The notes beneath the pieces are model-generated. The model was not told the DNA's origin, made no database searches, and saw only the letters and a list, made by a program, of their open reading frames with translations. This document shows positions 1 to 7,868 of a DNA stretch of 9,752 nucleotides, in pieces. Made by a program: the position numbers and the translations under genes. The DNA is taken from the NCBI GenBank assembly GCA_009936885.1, contig JAACDT010000161.1, forward strand, positions 1-9,752. The letters run 5' to 3'. The stretch is from Alphaproteobacteria bacterium (GTDB lineage: Bacteria > Pseudomonadota > Alphaproteobacteria > Puniceispirillales > Puniceispirillaceae). Numbering within the stretch: the first letter of the stretch is position 1; every line of letters begins with the position of its first letter.

Positions 1-1043
1 CTACAACAAATCGTATTATATTGGCAGGCGAGGTTAGAGCAAGCACAGTAGTGTTGCCAATAATCATGGAAAAATTAGAGACAGCAGTTCGTGCTGCGGT
101 CAAAGATATTGGCTATGAGCAGGAAAAGTTTCATCACGCTCATTTTGAGTTCCAGAATTATCTTCACGAGCAATCAGCAGATATATCGCAAGGGGTAGAT
201 AGCGGCTCTCACAAAGATGAGGGCGCTGGGGATCAGGGATTGATGTTTGGTTACGCATGTACAGAAACAGAATCGCTCATGCCAGCTGCAATTCATTATT
301 CTCATGCAATCTTAAAAAAGCTTGCTTCGGTTCGCAAGCAAGATTCAGACTCTATCCTTGGGCCTGATTCCAAATCACAAATCACGTTGCAATATAGTGA
401 TACTGGCAAAGTAATCGGTGTAGATAACATTGTTTTATCAACCCAGCACGCTGTGAGTGTAACTAATGAAGAAATTCGCAAACTCGCAACCCCTCTAATT
501 GCAGAATTGCTCCCAGAAGGCTGGATGGTTAGCAAAGACAGGTTTTTGGTAAATCCAACAGGAAAGTTTGAAATTGGAGGCCCCGATGGGGATGCTGGTC
601 TTACAGGCAGAAAAATAATAGTTGATACTTATGGCGGTGCTGCTCCACATGGTGGCGGCGCATTTTCAGGACAAGACCCAACAAAGGTAGATAGGTCAGC
701 AGCATATGCAGCAAGGTATCTTGCAAAGAATATTGTTGCAGCAGAGCTTGCAGAAAAATGTACCATTCAATTAGCGTATGCCATTGGCGTCTCACAACCT
801 GTATCTTTATTTGTGGATACCCATGGAACGAGTCAATTTGAAAGTAAGAAAATAGAAGATGCGGTTAGAGATGTTATGGACTTATCTCCCAGAGGGATTC
901 GCACCCAGTTAAAACTCAACAACCCTATTTATGCATGTACTTCGGCATATGGACATTTCGGCAGAGCGTTTGAGGAAATGGGAAAAAACACCTTTACATG
1001 GGAAAACACAGATTTAGTAGATAAGCTAAAATCACTTGTTTAA
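1..1043 (+). CDS. metK: S-adenosylmethionine synthetase, 5'-truncated by window edge
   Basis: Makes S-adenosylmethionine from methionine and ATP in the cytoplasm, with hydrolysis of the tripolyphosphate intermediate. The reading frame is open from base 3, before any start codon, and begins [13 protein letters not shown]. By comparison with E. coli MetK from memory, about 45 N-terminal residues, including the first ATP-binding His/Asp, are outside the window. Visible family motifs are [12 protein letters not shown] (encoded near 224-259), PDSKSQ (near 364-381), [17 protein letters not shown] (near 588-638) and HGGGAFSG followed by [12 protein letters not shown]. The C-terminus ends normally at TAA. 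One oddity: the motif usually written SGKDPxKVD reads SGQDPTKVD here, with codon CAA at 672-674. In E. coli that lysine is Lys265, which contacts the ATP/tripolyphosphate. The other expected lysines (PDSK and GRK) and the Asp of GDAG are intact. The product is the SAM supply for methyltransferases such as TrmB next door. Family identification is very secure. Confidence 0.97.
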   Translation, partial: TTNRIILAGEVRASTVVLPIIMEKLETAVRAAVKDIGYEQEKFHHAHFEFQNYLHEQSADISQGVDSGSHKDEGAGDQGLMFGYACTETESLMPAAIHYSHAILKKLASVRKQDSDSILGPDSKSQITLQYSDTGKVIGVDNIVLSTQHAVSVTNEEIRKLATPLIAELLPEGWMVSKDRFLVNPTGKFEIGGPDGDAGLTGRKIIVDTYGGAAPHGGGAFSGQDPTKVDRSAAYAARYLAKNIVAAELAEKCTIQLAYAIGVSQPVSLFVDTHGTSQFESKKIEDAVRDVMDLSPRGIRTQLKLNNPIYACTSAYGHFGRAFEEMGKNTFTWENTDLVDKLKSLV

Positions 1044-1067
1044 ACCTAATCCTTAAAAGGGTAATTC

Positions 1068-1071
1068 AGGA
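1068..1071 (+). promoter_or_regulatory. Shine-Dalgarno of trmB
   Basis: AGGA lies 8 nt before the ATG at 1080 in the 36-nt metK-trmB gap. It supports that start codon and suggests co-transcription with metK, since no terminator or promoter is visible in the gap. Confidence 0.6.
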
Positions 1072-1079
1072 ATAAATTT

Positions 1080-1766
1080 ATGGAGGCGTTTTTACCTTTC
1101 TATGGTCGAAGAAAAGGAAGGCAGCTTGGCAATACGTCCAAGCGATTATTAGAAGAATTACTACCTGCTTATTTGGTGCCAGACAATACATCAGAACCCT
1201 CTAAATTATTCACAAATAACCCAAGGAAACTGTACCTAGAAATCGGGTTTGGCGGGGGTGAGCATTTAGCAATGGTAGCAAAAAACCACCCGGAAAATGC
1301 CTATATAGGGGCAGAGCCGTTTTTAAATGGCGTAAGTTCTTTTCTGAAATACTGCCAAAATGAAGCACTAAAAAATGTGCGGATTTGGCCAGATGATATT
1401 CGCTTGCAGCTTTCATCATGGCCGAGTGAATGCCTTGACGGTATTTTTATTATGTTTCCGGATCCTTGGCCGAAAATCAGACACTCTAGCAGACGCATTA
1501 TCAATAAAGATAATCTGGCTGCATTTGCTAGATTAATAAAGGTGGGTGGGAGTCTTCGAATGGCAAGCGATCATGCCAGCGCAAAAAACTGGATACTTTC
1601 TGGGATGTTAGAAAACCCCTATTTTGATTGGACAGCTGAAAGGCCAGATGACTGGAATGTGCAACCTCATGACTGGCCTGAAACCAGATATATGAGAAAG
1701 GCCCTAAAAGAAGGGCGAAAACCAGCTTGGTTTGATTTTAAAAGAGTATTGGTCGAGCCAAGTTAA
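1080..1766 (+). CDS. trmB: tRNA (guanine-N7-)-methyltransferase
   Basis: Transfers a methyl group from SAM to N7 of guanosine 46 in the tRNA variable loop. The 228-residue length is normal for the family. Visible motifs are FYGRRKGR at residues 7-14 (typical of alphaproteobacterial TrmB), the SAM-binding LEIGFGGGEHL at 53-63, the acidic GAEP at 77-80, the signature MFPDPWPKIRH at 125-135, and the C-terminal TRYMRKALKEGRKPAWF at 202-218. The start at 1080 has an AGGA eight bases upstream and puts the FYGRRKGR motif at the usual place. The segment after RH in the signature reads SSRR, where most members I recall have a lysine before RR. The gene follows metK by 36 nt, so the SAM producer and a SAM user are probably transcribed together. 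A 204-nt non-coding stretch separates it from rimP. Confidence 0.96.
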   Translation: MEAFLPFYGRRKGRQLGNTSKRLLEELLPAYLVPDNTSEPSKLFTNNPRKLYLEIGFGGGEHLAMVAKNHPENAYIGAEPFLNGVSSFLKYCQNEALKNVRIWPDDIRLQLSSWPSECLDGIFIMFPDPWPKIRHSSRRIINKDNLAAFARLIKVGGSLRMASDHASAKNWILSGMLENPYFDWTAERPDDWNVQPHDWPETRYMRKALKEGRKPAWFDFKRVLVEPS

Positions 1767-1856
1767 TGGGTAATAGGATTAAGTGCCATTATCTTATAAA
1801 TATCTCTGAGTAACCTAGCAAGCACCCCAAAAAGTACACCAGTAATATTAAGATAC

Positions 1857-1883
1857 TTGATAAAGAAAGTGGATTGTGATATT
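1857..1883 (+). promoter_or_regulatory. possible sigma70-type promoter for rimP-nusA operon
   Basis: TTGATA (1857-1862) is a 5/6 match to the -35 consensus. Fifteen bases later comes GATATT (1878-1883), a 4/6 match to -10, preceded by a TG at 1875-1876 in the extended -10 position. Transcripts would start near 1890 and carry a leader of about 80 nt holding the hairpin at 1914-1931. Spacing is shorter than optimal and the region is AT-rich, so chance matches are likely. Confidence 0.25.
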
Positions 1884-1913
1884 TAACAAATATATTTTCG
1901 CGTCAAAAGATGT

Positions 1914-1937
1914 GGTGGGCTATTGCCCGCCTTTTTT
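1914..1937 (+). terminator. intrinsic terminator / possible attenuator ahead of rimP
   Basis: GGTGGGC (1914-1920), loop TATT, then GCCCGCC (1925-1931) forms a 7-bp stem with one G-U pair, followed directly by six T (1932-1937). This is a textbook Rho-independent terminator shape. It lies 147 nt after trmB stops and only 33 nt before the rimP start, leaving too little room for a whole promoter downstream. So it may end metK-trmB transcripts while rimP depends on read-through, or it may act as an attenuator in the rimP leader. An Rfam 'rimP leader' family of predicted attenuators exists; I cannot test membership here. Confidence 0.75.
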
Positions 1938-1970
1938 ATTGCCTGATAGCAAAGAGTTACAAACATATAA

Positions 1971-2474
1971 ATGTCGCATCCAAAACTGACACAAATAATC
2001 GAGCCAGCACTTGCAGATATAGGGTACATATTAGTGCGTTTAAATTATTCTGTCCCTGTAGAGAAATCTAGCAAGCAGACACGTGGAAGCTTGCAAATTA
2101 TGGCTGAGCCAACCGATTTGTCTGAAATGACAGTAGAAGATTGCGCTAAAATTAGTAGGCATATCGCTACTGTTCTTGATGTAGAAGACCCTATTCAAGA
2201 TGCATATAATCTTGAAGTAAGCTCTCCTGGTATTGACAGGCCATTAACCAGACTTGCTGATTTTGAGAGGTTTAAAGGGGAGTTGGTAAAGGTGCGCATG
2301 CGTGTAATGCAGGATGGAAGAAAACGATTCCGTGGCAGAATTGCTGAAATTGATGAGAATGAAAATATTATTTTTGAGGCTGGTTTTGGACGGGTTACCC
2401 TTAGTCTTCAAGATCTTGAAACAGTTCGCATTGACCCGAGTAAATATTTTTCGACCCCAGCAAGGTTATCATAA
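1971..2474 (+). CDS. rimP: ribosome maturation factor RimP
   Basis: Binds the free 30S subunit and helps its late assembly. The product is 167 residues, slightly longer than the E. coli protein (about 150) and usual for alphaproteobacteria. The N-terminal half has IIEPALADIGYILVRL (residues 9-24) and the hallmark YNLEVSSPGIDRPLTR (79-94). The C-terminal half (about 95-165) corresponds to the SH3-like domain. The ATG at 1971 is forced from upstream because an in-frame TAA sits directly before it (1968-1970). Its Shine-Dalgarno is poor: only AAAGAG at 1951-1956, 14 nt away. It opens the nusA operon, with 18 nt between its stop and nusA, and it lies just behind a terminator-like hairpin. Both features suggest low or controlled expression. 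Identification rests on motifs and on its invariable position before nusA. Confidence 0.95.
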   Translation: MSHPKLTQIIEPALADIGYILVRLNYSVPVEKSSKQTRGSLQIMAEPTDLSEMTVEDCAKISRHIATVLDVEDPIQDAYNLEVSSPGIDRPLTRLADFERFKGELVKVRMRVMQDGRKRFRGRIAEIDENENIIFEAGFGRVTLSLQDLETVRIDPSKYFSTPARLS

Positions 2475-2492
2475 ACAAGAAAAGAGATTACA

Positions 2493-4064
2493 ATGGATAC
2501 ATCATCAGTTCCAGGATTAGAGCTTATTCAAATTGCAGATGCGGTTGCGCGGGAAAAATCAATCGATCGTGATGAGGTTATTACGGCTATGGAAGAAGCT
2601 ATTCAAAAAGCAGGTCGCTCAAAATACGGTCAAGAACATGATATCAGAGCAATGATTGACCGTAAAACTGGTGTAATTAGCCTTGAGAGATGGACAGAGG
2701 TTGTTGAAGAAGTTGAAGATGATGCAACTCAGATGTCGATTGATGAAGGAACAAAACATCAAATTGAGCTAGGAGAGTTTCTGCGTGAGCTGCTACCTCC
2801 TATTGAATTCGGCCGAATCGCCGCTCAGACAGCTAAACAGGTAATTTCCCAAAAAGTTAGAGATGCAGAGCGCGCAAGGCAATATTTGGAATATAAAGAT
2901 AGAGTTGGTGAGATTGTTGTAGGTACTATTAAACGCGCTGAAAGCTATTCTATTATAGTTGATCTTGGCAGGGCAGAGGGTGTTATCAGACGTGAAGAGA
3001 TGATACCTCGTGAAAACTTAAGGCAAGGCGACCGAATTAGAGCTTTTGTTTTGGATGTTAGAGAAGAGGTCAGAGGACCTCAGATTTTCCTATCTCGTGC
3101 TGCAAATGAATTTATGGCTAAATTATTCACCCAAGAAGTACCTGAAATTTATGATGGGATAATAGAAATCAAAGCTGTCGCAAGAGAGCCTGGAAGTAGA
3201 GCTAAAATATCTGTCTTATCTCGTGATACGAGTATTGACCCAGTTGGTGCTTGTGTTGGTTTGCGCGGAAGCCGTGTGCAGGCAGTTGTTGGTGAATTAC
3301 AAGGAGAGAAAATAGAAATCATTCCGTTTTCAGAAGATCCCGTTGGCTTTATTGTAAATGCGTTGGCGCCTGCAGAGGTTACCAAGGTTTTGATGGATGA
3401 GGTAGCCAATAAAATGGAGGTTGTGGTTCCAGATGATGAACTTAGCCTTGCTATTGGTAGGCGCGGTCAAAATGTACGTCTCGCCTCGCAACTTACAGGC
3501 TGGTATATTGATATCTTAACAGAAGCAGAAGAATCTGAAAAACGCCAAGAAGAAATTAAGACACGTTCTGATAGATTTATTGAAGCCTTAAATATCGACG
3601 ATGTAATTGCACACCTGCTTGTTGCAGAAGGGTTTGTGATGGTTGAGGATATTGTTGTTACGGACATTGAAGAATTAGCTGAGATTCAGGGCTTTGATTC
3701 AGATATTGCGACTGAAATTCGCAATCGTGCGGTAGAGTTTGTTGACCTTGAAAATAAACGTATTGAGAGCGAGCTTGCACGCTTGAAGGTTGCAGATGAT
3801 TTGCGTCAATTTGAATATCTGTCTCTTCCAATGATGCTTAAGCTTGCTGAGAACGAAGTTGTTACTCTTGATGATTTGGCAGAATTAGATAGTGAAGAAT
3901 TAATGGGTCTTATTGGAGAGCTTGGTCTTGATGACGAGGCAGAGGCAGGAAATATTATTATGGCTGCTAGAGCACATTGGTTTGATGATGAGCCTGTTGA
4001 TGAGGATGCTTTAGAATCATCTTCTGAAAAAGATGCATCCGAGACATCAGGTCAAGGGGCATGA
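2493..4064 (+). CDS. nusA: transcription termination/antitermination factor NusA
   Basis: Binds RNA polymerase and nascent RNA, promoting pausing and intrinsic termination, and taking part in rRNA antitermination. The 523-residue product shows the full domain order: an RNA-polymerase-binding N-terminal domain (about 1-125), an S1 domain (about 137-202, starting VGEIVVGTIKR), KH1 with the loop GLRG at 256-259, and KH2 with GRRG at 322-325. Two C-terminal helix-hairpin-helix (AR2-type) repeats follow at about 360-420 and 435-495, then an acidic tail. Possession of both AR2 repeats matches proteobacterial rather than Gram-positive NusA. The start follows rimP by 18 nt and has only a weak purine-rich site (AAAGAG, 2481-2486), so translational coupling to rimP is plausible. 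E. coli NusA represses its own operon through leader terminators; the hairpin before rimP could serve the same purpose here, which is inference. Confidence 0.98.
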   Translation: MDTSSVPGLELIQIADAVAREKSIDRDEVITAMEEAIQKAGRSKYGQEHDIRAMIDRKTGVISLERWTEVVEEVEDDATQMSIDEGTKHQIELGEFLRELLPPIEFGRIAAQTAKQVISQKVRDAERARQYLEYKDRVGEIVVGTIKRAESYSIIVDLGRAEGVIRREEMIPRENLRQGDRIRAFVLDVREEVRGPQIFLSRAANEFMAKLFTQEVPEIYDGIIEIKAVAREPGSRAKISVLSRDTSIDPVGACVGLRGSRVQAVVGELQGEKIEIIPFSEDPVGFIVNALAPAEVTKVLMDEVANKMEVVVPDDELSLAIGRRGQNVRLASQLTGWYIDILTEAEESEKRQEEIKTRSDRFIEALNIDDVIAHLLVAEGFVMVEDIVVTDIEELAEIQGFDSDIATEIRNRAVEFVDLENKRIESELARLKVADDLRQFEYLSLPMMLKLAENEVVTLDDLAELDSEELMGLIGELGLDDEAEAGNIIMAARAHWFDDEPVDEDALESSSEKDASETSGQGA

Positions 4065-4076
4065 AACTAGTCATCT

Positions 4077-4715
4077 ATGGCACAACGAACCTGCATTATA
4101 ACCGGCGAGACGGATGATTCTTCAAATCTTATAAGGTTTGTTATTAGCCCTGATGGATCGCTTACCCCTGATTTAGCTGAAAAATTGTCAGGTCGAGGTG
4201 CCTATATAATGCCAAAACCCGAATATATCGCAGAGGCCCTTAAAAAAAATAAATTTGCTAAACATATCGACTTTCAAAAGAAAATATCTCTTGAAGAAAT
4301 AGATTTATTTACAGCGCTGGTTGGGAATTTATTGCAAAGGCGCTTTGTTGAACAACTTAGTCTGGCACGAAGGCAAGGTAGCGCCATTGCTGGCGCAGGA
4401 AAATTAAAGGAAAACGCCTCGTTAATCGGTCTATTAATCTCAAATGATGCATCTGTTAGAGAGGCAAGACAGTTAGAATCTGCAACAAACCCGAATTGGG
4501 TTATGAGAGATATTCCAGCTGAAACATTAGGAGAGGCATTCGGGCGGAATTCTATTGCATATGTTGGGCTACTTCGCTCAAAAAATGCAAAAAGTAAGTT
4601 TGATGGACGTAGCGTTCAGCATTCTTTTCAAAGATGGAAGCCATTTATTCATGTCATCCCTTGTCATGAGGGCACTGACGGGTGTATCAACGAAACAGAT
4701 TTAGATGCTAAATAA
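4077..4715 (+). CDS. ylxR: YlxR/RnpM family RNA-binding protein with L7Ae-like C-terminal domain
   Basis: A nucleic-acid-binding protein found almost always between nusA and infB. In Firmicutes the short form (RnpM) has been reported to bind RNase P RNA; the role of the longer alphaproteobacterial form is less clear. The first ~75 residues are the YlxR (DUF448) domain, with RTCIITGE (4-11), LIRFVISPDG (18-27) and the LSGRGAYI loop (37-44). Residues about 78-175 resemble the L7Ae/L30e-type extension, with the recognisable LSLARRQGSAIAGAGKL at 94-110. The tail beyond 175 is not conserved to my eye. The ATG at 4077 is 12 nt after the nusA stop, and an in-frame TAG at 4068-4070 blocks any longer version. 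The only Shine-Dalgarno-like run, AAGGGG (4054-4059), is 17 nt away, inside nusA, which points to coupling with nusA translation. Confidence 0.92.
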   Translation: MAQRTCIITGETDDSSNLIRFVISPDGSLTPDLAEKLSGRGAYIMPKPEYIAEALKKNKFAKHIDFQKKISLEEIDLFTALVGNLLQRRFVEQLSLARRQGSAIAGAGKLKENASLIGLLISNDASVREARQLESATNPNWVMRDIPAETLGEAFGRNSIAYVGLLRSKNAKSKFDGRSVQHSFQRWKPFIHVIPCHEGTDGCINETDLDAK

Positions 4716-4730
4716 GCTTTAGGGTAAGCA

Positions 4731-4737
4731 AGAAGGG
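4731..4737 (+). promoter_or_regulatory. Shine-Dalgarno of infB
   Basis: AGAAGGG lies 6 nt before the ATG at 4744, in the 28-nt ylxR-infB gap. It is one of the better ribosome-binding sites in the operon and fixes the IF-2 start. Confidence 0.6.
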
Positions 4738-4743
4738 CGTATA

Positions 4744-7335
4744 ATGAGCGAAGACACGAACAAGACCAAGACGTTAAATTTGTCAGGAACTGGCAAATTA
4801 TCCCTTGGTGGTTTGGACTCCCCTCCTCGTCGAGGCACTGAAGTTAGTGCTAGAAGAGGCAAAACCGTGCAGGTGGAAGTGCGGCGCAAACGTGCGCCTG
4901 CTAGCCAGATACAAAGAACGCCTTCGGCATCACTAGGGCAGACACCACCACCTCCTCCAGCGCCAGTATCAACACCTGTTGAAGTTGAGGCAGAAAGCCA
5001 GCCACATGATGGTCTTACGGCTACAGAACGCGCTAATCGTATAGCTGTTCTGAAGCAGGGTATTAAACGCTCTGAAGATTCTTTGGCTGCATTAAAAGAA
5101 GAAATAAAGAATTCAGGCTCAGCTGAAGCAGAAGGAACTGATGCATCAGATGTAGCGACAAAAGAGCTGGAAAAAGAAGAAGATCGGTTATCCATAAGAC
5201 GTCGTGCAGAATTAGCCGAGCTAGAAGAAATAGAAGCGCAATCAAGAGCCAAAAAAGAAGAAGAGCTTGCTAAAATTGAGGCTGAAAATCTAAAACGGCA
5301 ACAATCAAATCCCGCACCTACTGATGTGGTTAAAGAAGCGCCTCAAACAAAACGTCTTAACGAAGTTTTGTCGAACCGGCGTAAACGTGAAGATGATGTT
5401 GAACAGCCTCGCAGGTCTCCTGGTAGAATTCGTGAAGTTGATACAAGAAGACAGAGTAAATTAACGATCTCAGAGGCGCTTTCAGGCGCAGAGGGTGGCA
5501 GACAGCGCTCTCTTGCTTCTGTTAGGCGACAGCGTGAAAAAGCGCGCATGCGTGAAGAAGCTCAGACTCAGGTAAAGCAGGTAAGAGATGTTATAATTCC
5601 AGATTCCATAACTGTATCTGAGTTAGCTAACAGAATGGCTGAGCGCGCTGCTGATGTTGTAAAAGAATTGATGAAGCAAGGTATAATGGTTACCGCTACC
5701 CAAACCATAGATGCTGAAACAGCAGAATTAGTAACAATAGAATTTGGTCACAAAGCGCTTCGCGTCTCTGAATCAGATATTGAAATCGGCCTTTCAGGTG
5801 AGGCAGATTCAGAGGATAGCCTTAAGACTAGACCACCTGTTATTACGATTATGGGGCATGTTGACCATGGCAAAACCAGCTTGCTGGATGCTATTCGAAA
5901 AACAGATGTAGCGGGCGGCGAGTCTGGCGGTATTACTCAGCATATTGGTGCCTATCAAATCAAGACGCAAGCTGATAACATTATTACGTTTATTGATACT
6001 CCTGGGCATGAAGCTTTCACTGAAATGCGATTACGCGGCGCCTCTACAACAGATATTGTTGTTCTTGTTGTGGCTGCGGATGACTCTGTAAAAGCGCAAA
6101 CAATTGAAGCTATTAATCATGCAAAAGCTGCTAAATGCCCGATTATTGTCGCTGTAAATAAATGTGATAAGCCAGATGCGGACGCACAGCGTGTTAGAAG
6201 TGATTTACTTCAGTATGAAATTGTCACTGAGGATTTTGGTGGTGAAATTCAATGTATTGATGTTTCAGCTCATACCGGGCAAGGCCTTGATAAGCTAGAG
6301 GATGCAATGATGCTTCAAGCAGAAATGCTGGAGCTAAAAGCAAATCCAGAAAGACCTGCAGAAGGTTCTGTTATTGAAGCAAAAGTAGAGCGCGGACGAG
6401 GCTCTGTTGCTACTGTATTAGTACGACGAGGAACGTTAAAGGTTGGAGACATCTTTGTTGTCGGCGCAGAATATGGAAAGGTGCGTGCTCTTTTGAATGA
6501 TAGAGGGGCAAATTTAAAAGAAGCCCTTCCAGGTCAACCAGTTGAGGTTCTCGGCTTGAATGGAACCCCAATGGCAGGGGATCAGATTGTTGTTGTTCAA
6601 ACAGAATCACGGGCACGCGAAATTGCGGATTATCGTAGCAGACAAGCACGTGATAAAGAAGCAGCTGTCACAGCGCGCGGATCTGTTGAGCAAATGTTAT
6701 CCGCAATTGCAGCAGGAGAGGCAGAAGAGCTTCCGGTAGTGATAAAAACAGATGTTCATGGCTCGCTAGAGGCAATAAAAGTTGCTCTTGATAAGCTTGC
6801 AACAGAGCAAGTAAAGGTTCGTATTTTAACGGGCGGTGTGGGCGCATTATCTGAGTCAGATATCTCGCTTGCGGCGGCATCACAAGCAATTGTAGTAGGA
6901 TTTAACGTTCGCGCTATTCCACAAGCACGCGATCTTGCACGCCGTGATGGGGTTGAGATTAGGTACCATTCCATCATTTATGAAGTAATAGACGAAATTA
7001 AACTGGCAATGGGCGGTCTATTAAGCCCAGATCAGCAAGAAGAATTTATCGGATATGCAGAAATCAGAGAAGTCTTCTCTGTATCAAAACTTGGAAAAGT
7101 CGCTGGTTGTTATGTGACTGAGGGCGTAATTCGCCGAGGATGTAAGGTGCGTCTGTTAAGAGATAATGTCGTAATTCATGAAGGCTCTCTCAAAACATTG
7201 AAGCGCTTTAAAGACGAAGTCAAAGAAGTGAAAGATGGAACTGAATGCGGTATGGCATTTGATAATTATTCTGATATACAACAAGGCGATATGATCGAAT
7301 GTTTCGAGGTAAAAGAGGTAGCACGCACGTTATAG
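4744..7335 (+). CDS. infB: translation initiation factor IF-2
   Basis: GTPase that brings initiator fMet-tRNA to the 30S subunit and promotes subunit joining. The 863-residue length is close to E. coli IF-2. Residues 1-50 are a basic N-terminal segment with TLNLSG and [10 protein letters not shown]. Residues 68-72 are five prolines. Residues about 100-185 are a highly charged Glu/Lys/Arg/Ala region that looks like a coiled coil, followed by an Arg-rich linker to about 275. An IF2_N domain follows (about 282-335, [13 protein letters not shown]). The GTPase has G1 GHVDHGKT (371-378), switch-[11 protein letters not shown] (395-404), G3 DTPGH (418-422, with catalytic His), G4 NKCD (472-475) and G5 SAH (508-510). 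The remaining ~340 residues cover domains II, III and the fMet-tRNA-binding C-terminal barrel, ending in VKEVARTL. A good ribosome-binding site supports the start. All catalytic motifs are intact. Confidence 0.98.
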   Translation: MSEDTNKTKTLNLSGTGKLSLGGLDSPPRRGTEVSARRGKTVQVEVRRKRAPASQIQRTPSASLGQTPPPPPAPVSTPVEVEAESQPHDGLTATERANRIAVLKQGIKRSEDSLAALKEEIKNSGSAEAEGTDASDVATKELEKEEDRLSIRRRAELAELEEIEAQSRAKKEEELAKIEAENLKRQQSNPAPTDVVKEAPQTKRLNEVLSNRRKREDDVEQPRRSPGRIREVDTRRQSKLTISEALSGAEGGRQRSLASVRRQREKARMREEAQTQVKQVRDVIIPDSITVSELANRMAERAADVVKELMKQGIMVTATQTIDAETAELVTIEFGHKALRVSESDIEIGLSGEADSEDSLKTRPPVITIMGHVDHGKTSLLDAIRKTDVAGGESGGITQHIGAYQIKTQADNIITFIDTPGHEAFTEMRLRGASTTDIVVLVVAADDSVKAQTIEAINHAKAAKCPIIVAVNKCDKPDADAQRVRSDLLQYEIVTEDFGGEIQCIDVSAHTGQGLDKLEDAMMLQAEMLELKANPERPAEGSVIEAKVERGRGSVATVLVRRGTLKVGDIFVVGAEYGKVRALLNDRGANLKEALPGQPVEVLGLNGTPMAGDQIVVVQTESRAREIADYRSRQARDKEAAVTARGSVEQMLSAIAAGEAEELPVVIKTDVHGSLEAIKVALDKLATEQVKVRILTGGVGALSESDISLAAASQAIVVGFNVRAIPQARDLARRDGVEIRYHSIIYEVIDEIKLAMGGLLSPDQQEEFIGYAEIREVFSVSKLGKVAGCYVTEGVIRRGCKVRLLRDNVVIHEGSLKTLKRFKDEVKEVKDGTECGMAFDNYSDIQQGDMIECFEVKEVARTL

Positions 7336-7390
7336 TGTAGGGGCCAATGCTGAAATTAGAATTTGTTTTCTATAAGATTGGGCAAAGCAA

Positions 7391-7855
7391 ATGTCGAGAA
7401 AATCTAAAGCATCTACAAAACCACCAACTAAACGCCAGTTGCGTGTTGGCGAGGAAATTCGGCATAGTTTAGCAGGTATATTTATTAGACAAGATACCTA
7501 TGTAGAAGAGCTCAGAGGCATTTCTATCACGGTAAGTGAAGTATCTGTTAGCCCTGATCTATCTAACGCTAGAGTTTTTGTAATGCCATTAGGTGGCGAG
7601 GATATAGAAACTATTCTTCCTGCCCTTAATAAAATGGCGCCATTTTTTGGGCATCACGTCTCTCAGAAGGTGCATCTAAGGCGTATGCCAAAACTGAAAT
7701 TTTTGGTAGATGGGAGTTTTGATCATGTGGATAGAATTACATCATTATTCAATAAATTGCCTGATCCTGAAAATGAGGATGATTCTATCAGCACTGATAC
7801 TGAAATGCTGATAAACCCTCAAGCATACAGCTCATCTCAGATACCCGAATCATAA
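7391..7855 (+). CDS. rbfA: 30S ribosome-binding factor RbfA
   Basis: Small KH-fold protein that binds the 30S subunit during late 16S rRNA maturation and is important for cold adaptation in E. coli. The product has 154 residues. A basic N-terminal extension (1-17) precedes the family core RVGEEIRHSLAGIF (18-31). The hallmark ITVSEVSVSPDLSNARVFV is at 46-64 and LRRMPKLKFLVDGS near 96-109, followed by an acidic tail of about 30 residues. An in-frame TAA at 7373-7375 leaves 7391 as the first possible ATG. The preceding 55-nt gap after infB is the widest inside the run from rimP to rpsO and shows no clear terminator, promoter or strong Shine-Dalgarno. Its neighbours infB and truB are the usual ones. 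Confidence 0.95.
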   Translation: MSRKSKASTKPPTKRQLRVGEEIRHSLAGIFIRQDTYVEELRGISITVSEVSVSPDLSNARVFVMPLGGEDIETILPALNKMAPFFGHHVSQKVHLRRMPKLKFLVDGSFDHVDRITSLFNKLPDPENEDDSISTDTEMLINPQAYSSSQIPES

Positions 7856-7868
7856 GAGTAGATTAATT

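Noticed and set aside
1766..1813. 15-codon ORF overlapping the trmB stop codon (possible leader peptide)
   Set aside because: No ribosome-binding site of its own, no run of regulatory codons, and it ends over 100 nt before the terminator hairpin.
1835..1917. Possible antiterminator pairing of CACCA (1837-1841) with TGGTG (1913-1917)
   Set aside because: Only 5 bp over a long distance, and the upstream arm precedes the candidate promoter, so it would exist only in trmB read-through RNA.
1767..1970. Initiator tRNA gene before rimP, as in the E. coli metY-rimP-nusA operon
   Set aside because: No cloverleaf, T-loop or CCA-end pattern is present in this stretch.
3149..3409. Minus-strand open frame inside nusA
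   Set aside because: Lies entirely opposite the KH domains of an intact nusA and has no promoter or family motif.
4719..5252. Long open frame on the minus strand opposite the start of infB
   Set aside because: It is the antisense of the charged, low-complexity IF-2 N-terminal region. Its Ser/Arg-rich product is what such antisense frames give, and infB is unquestionably the coding strand.
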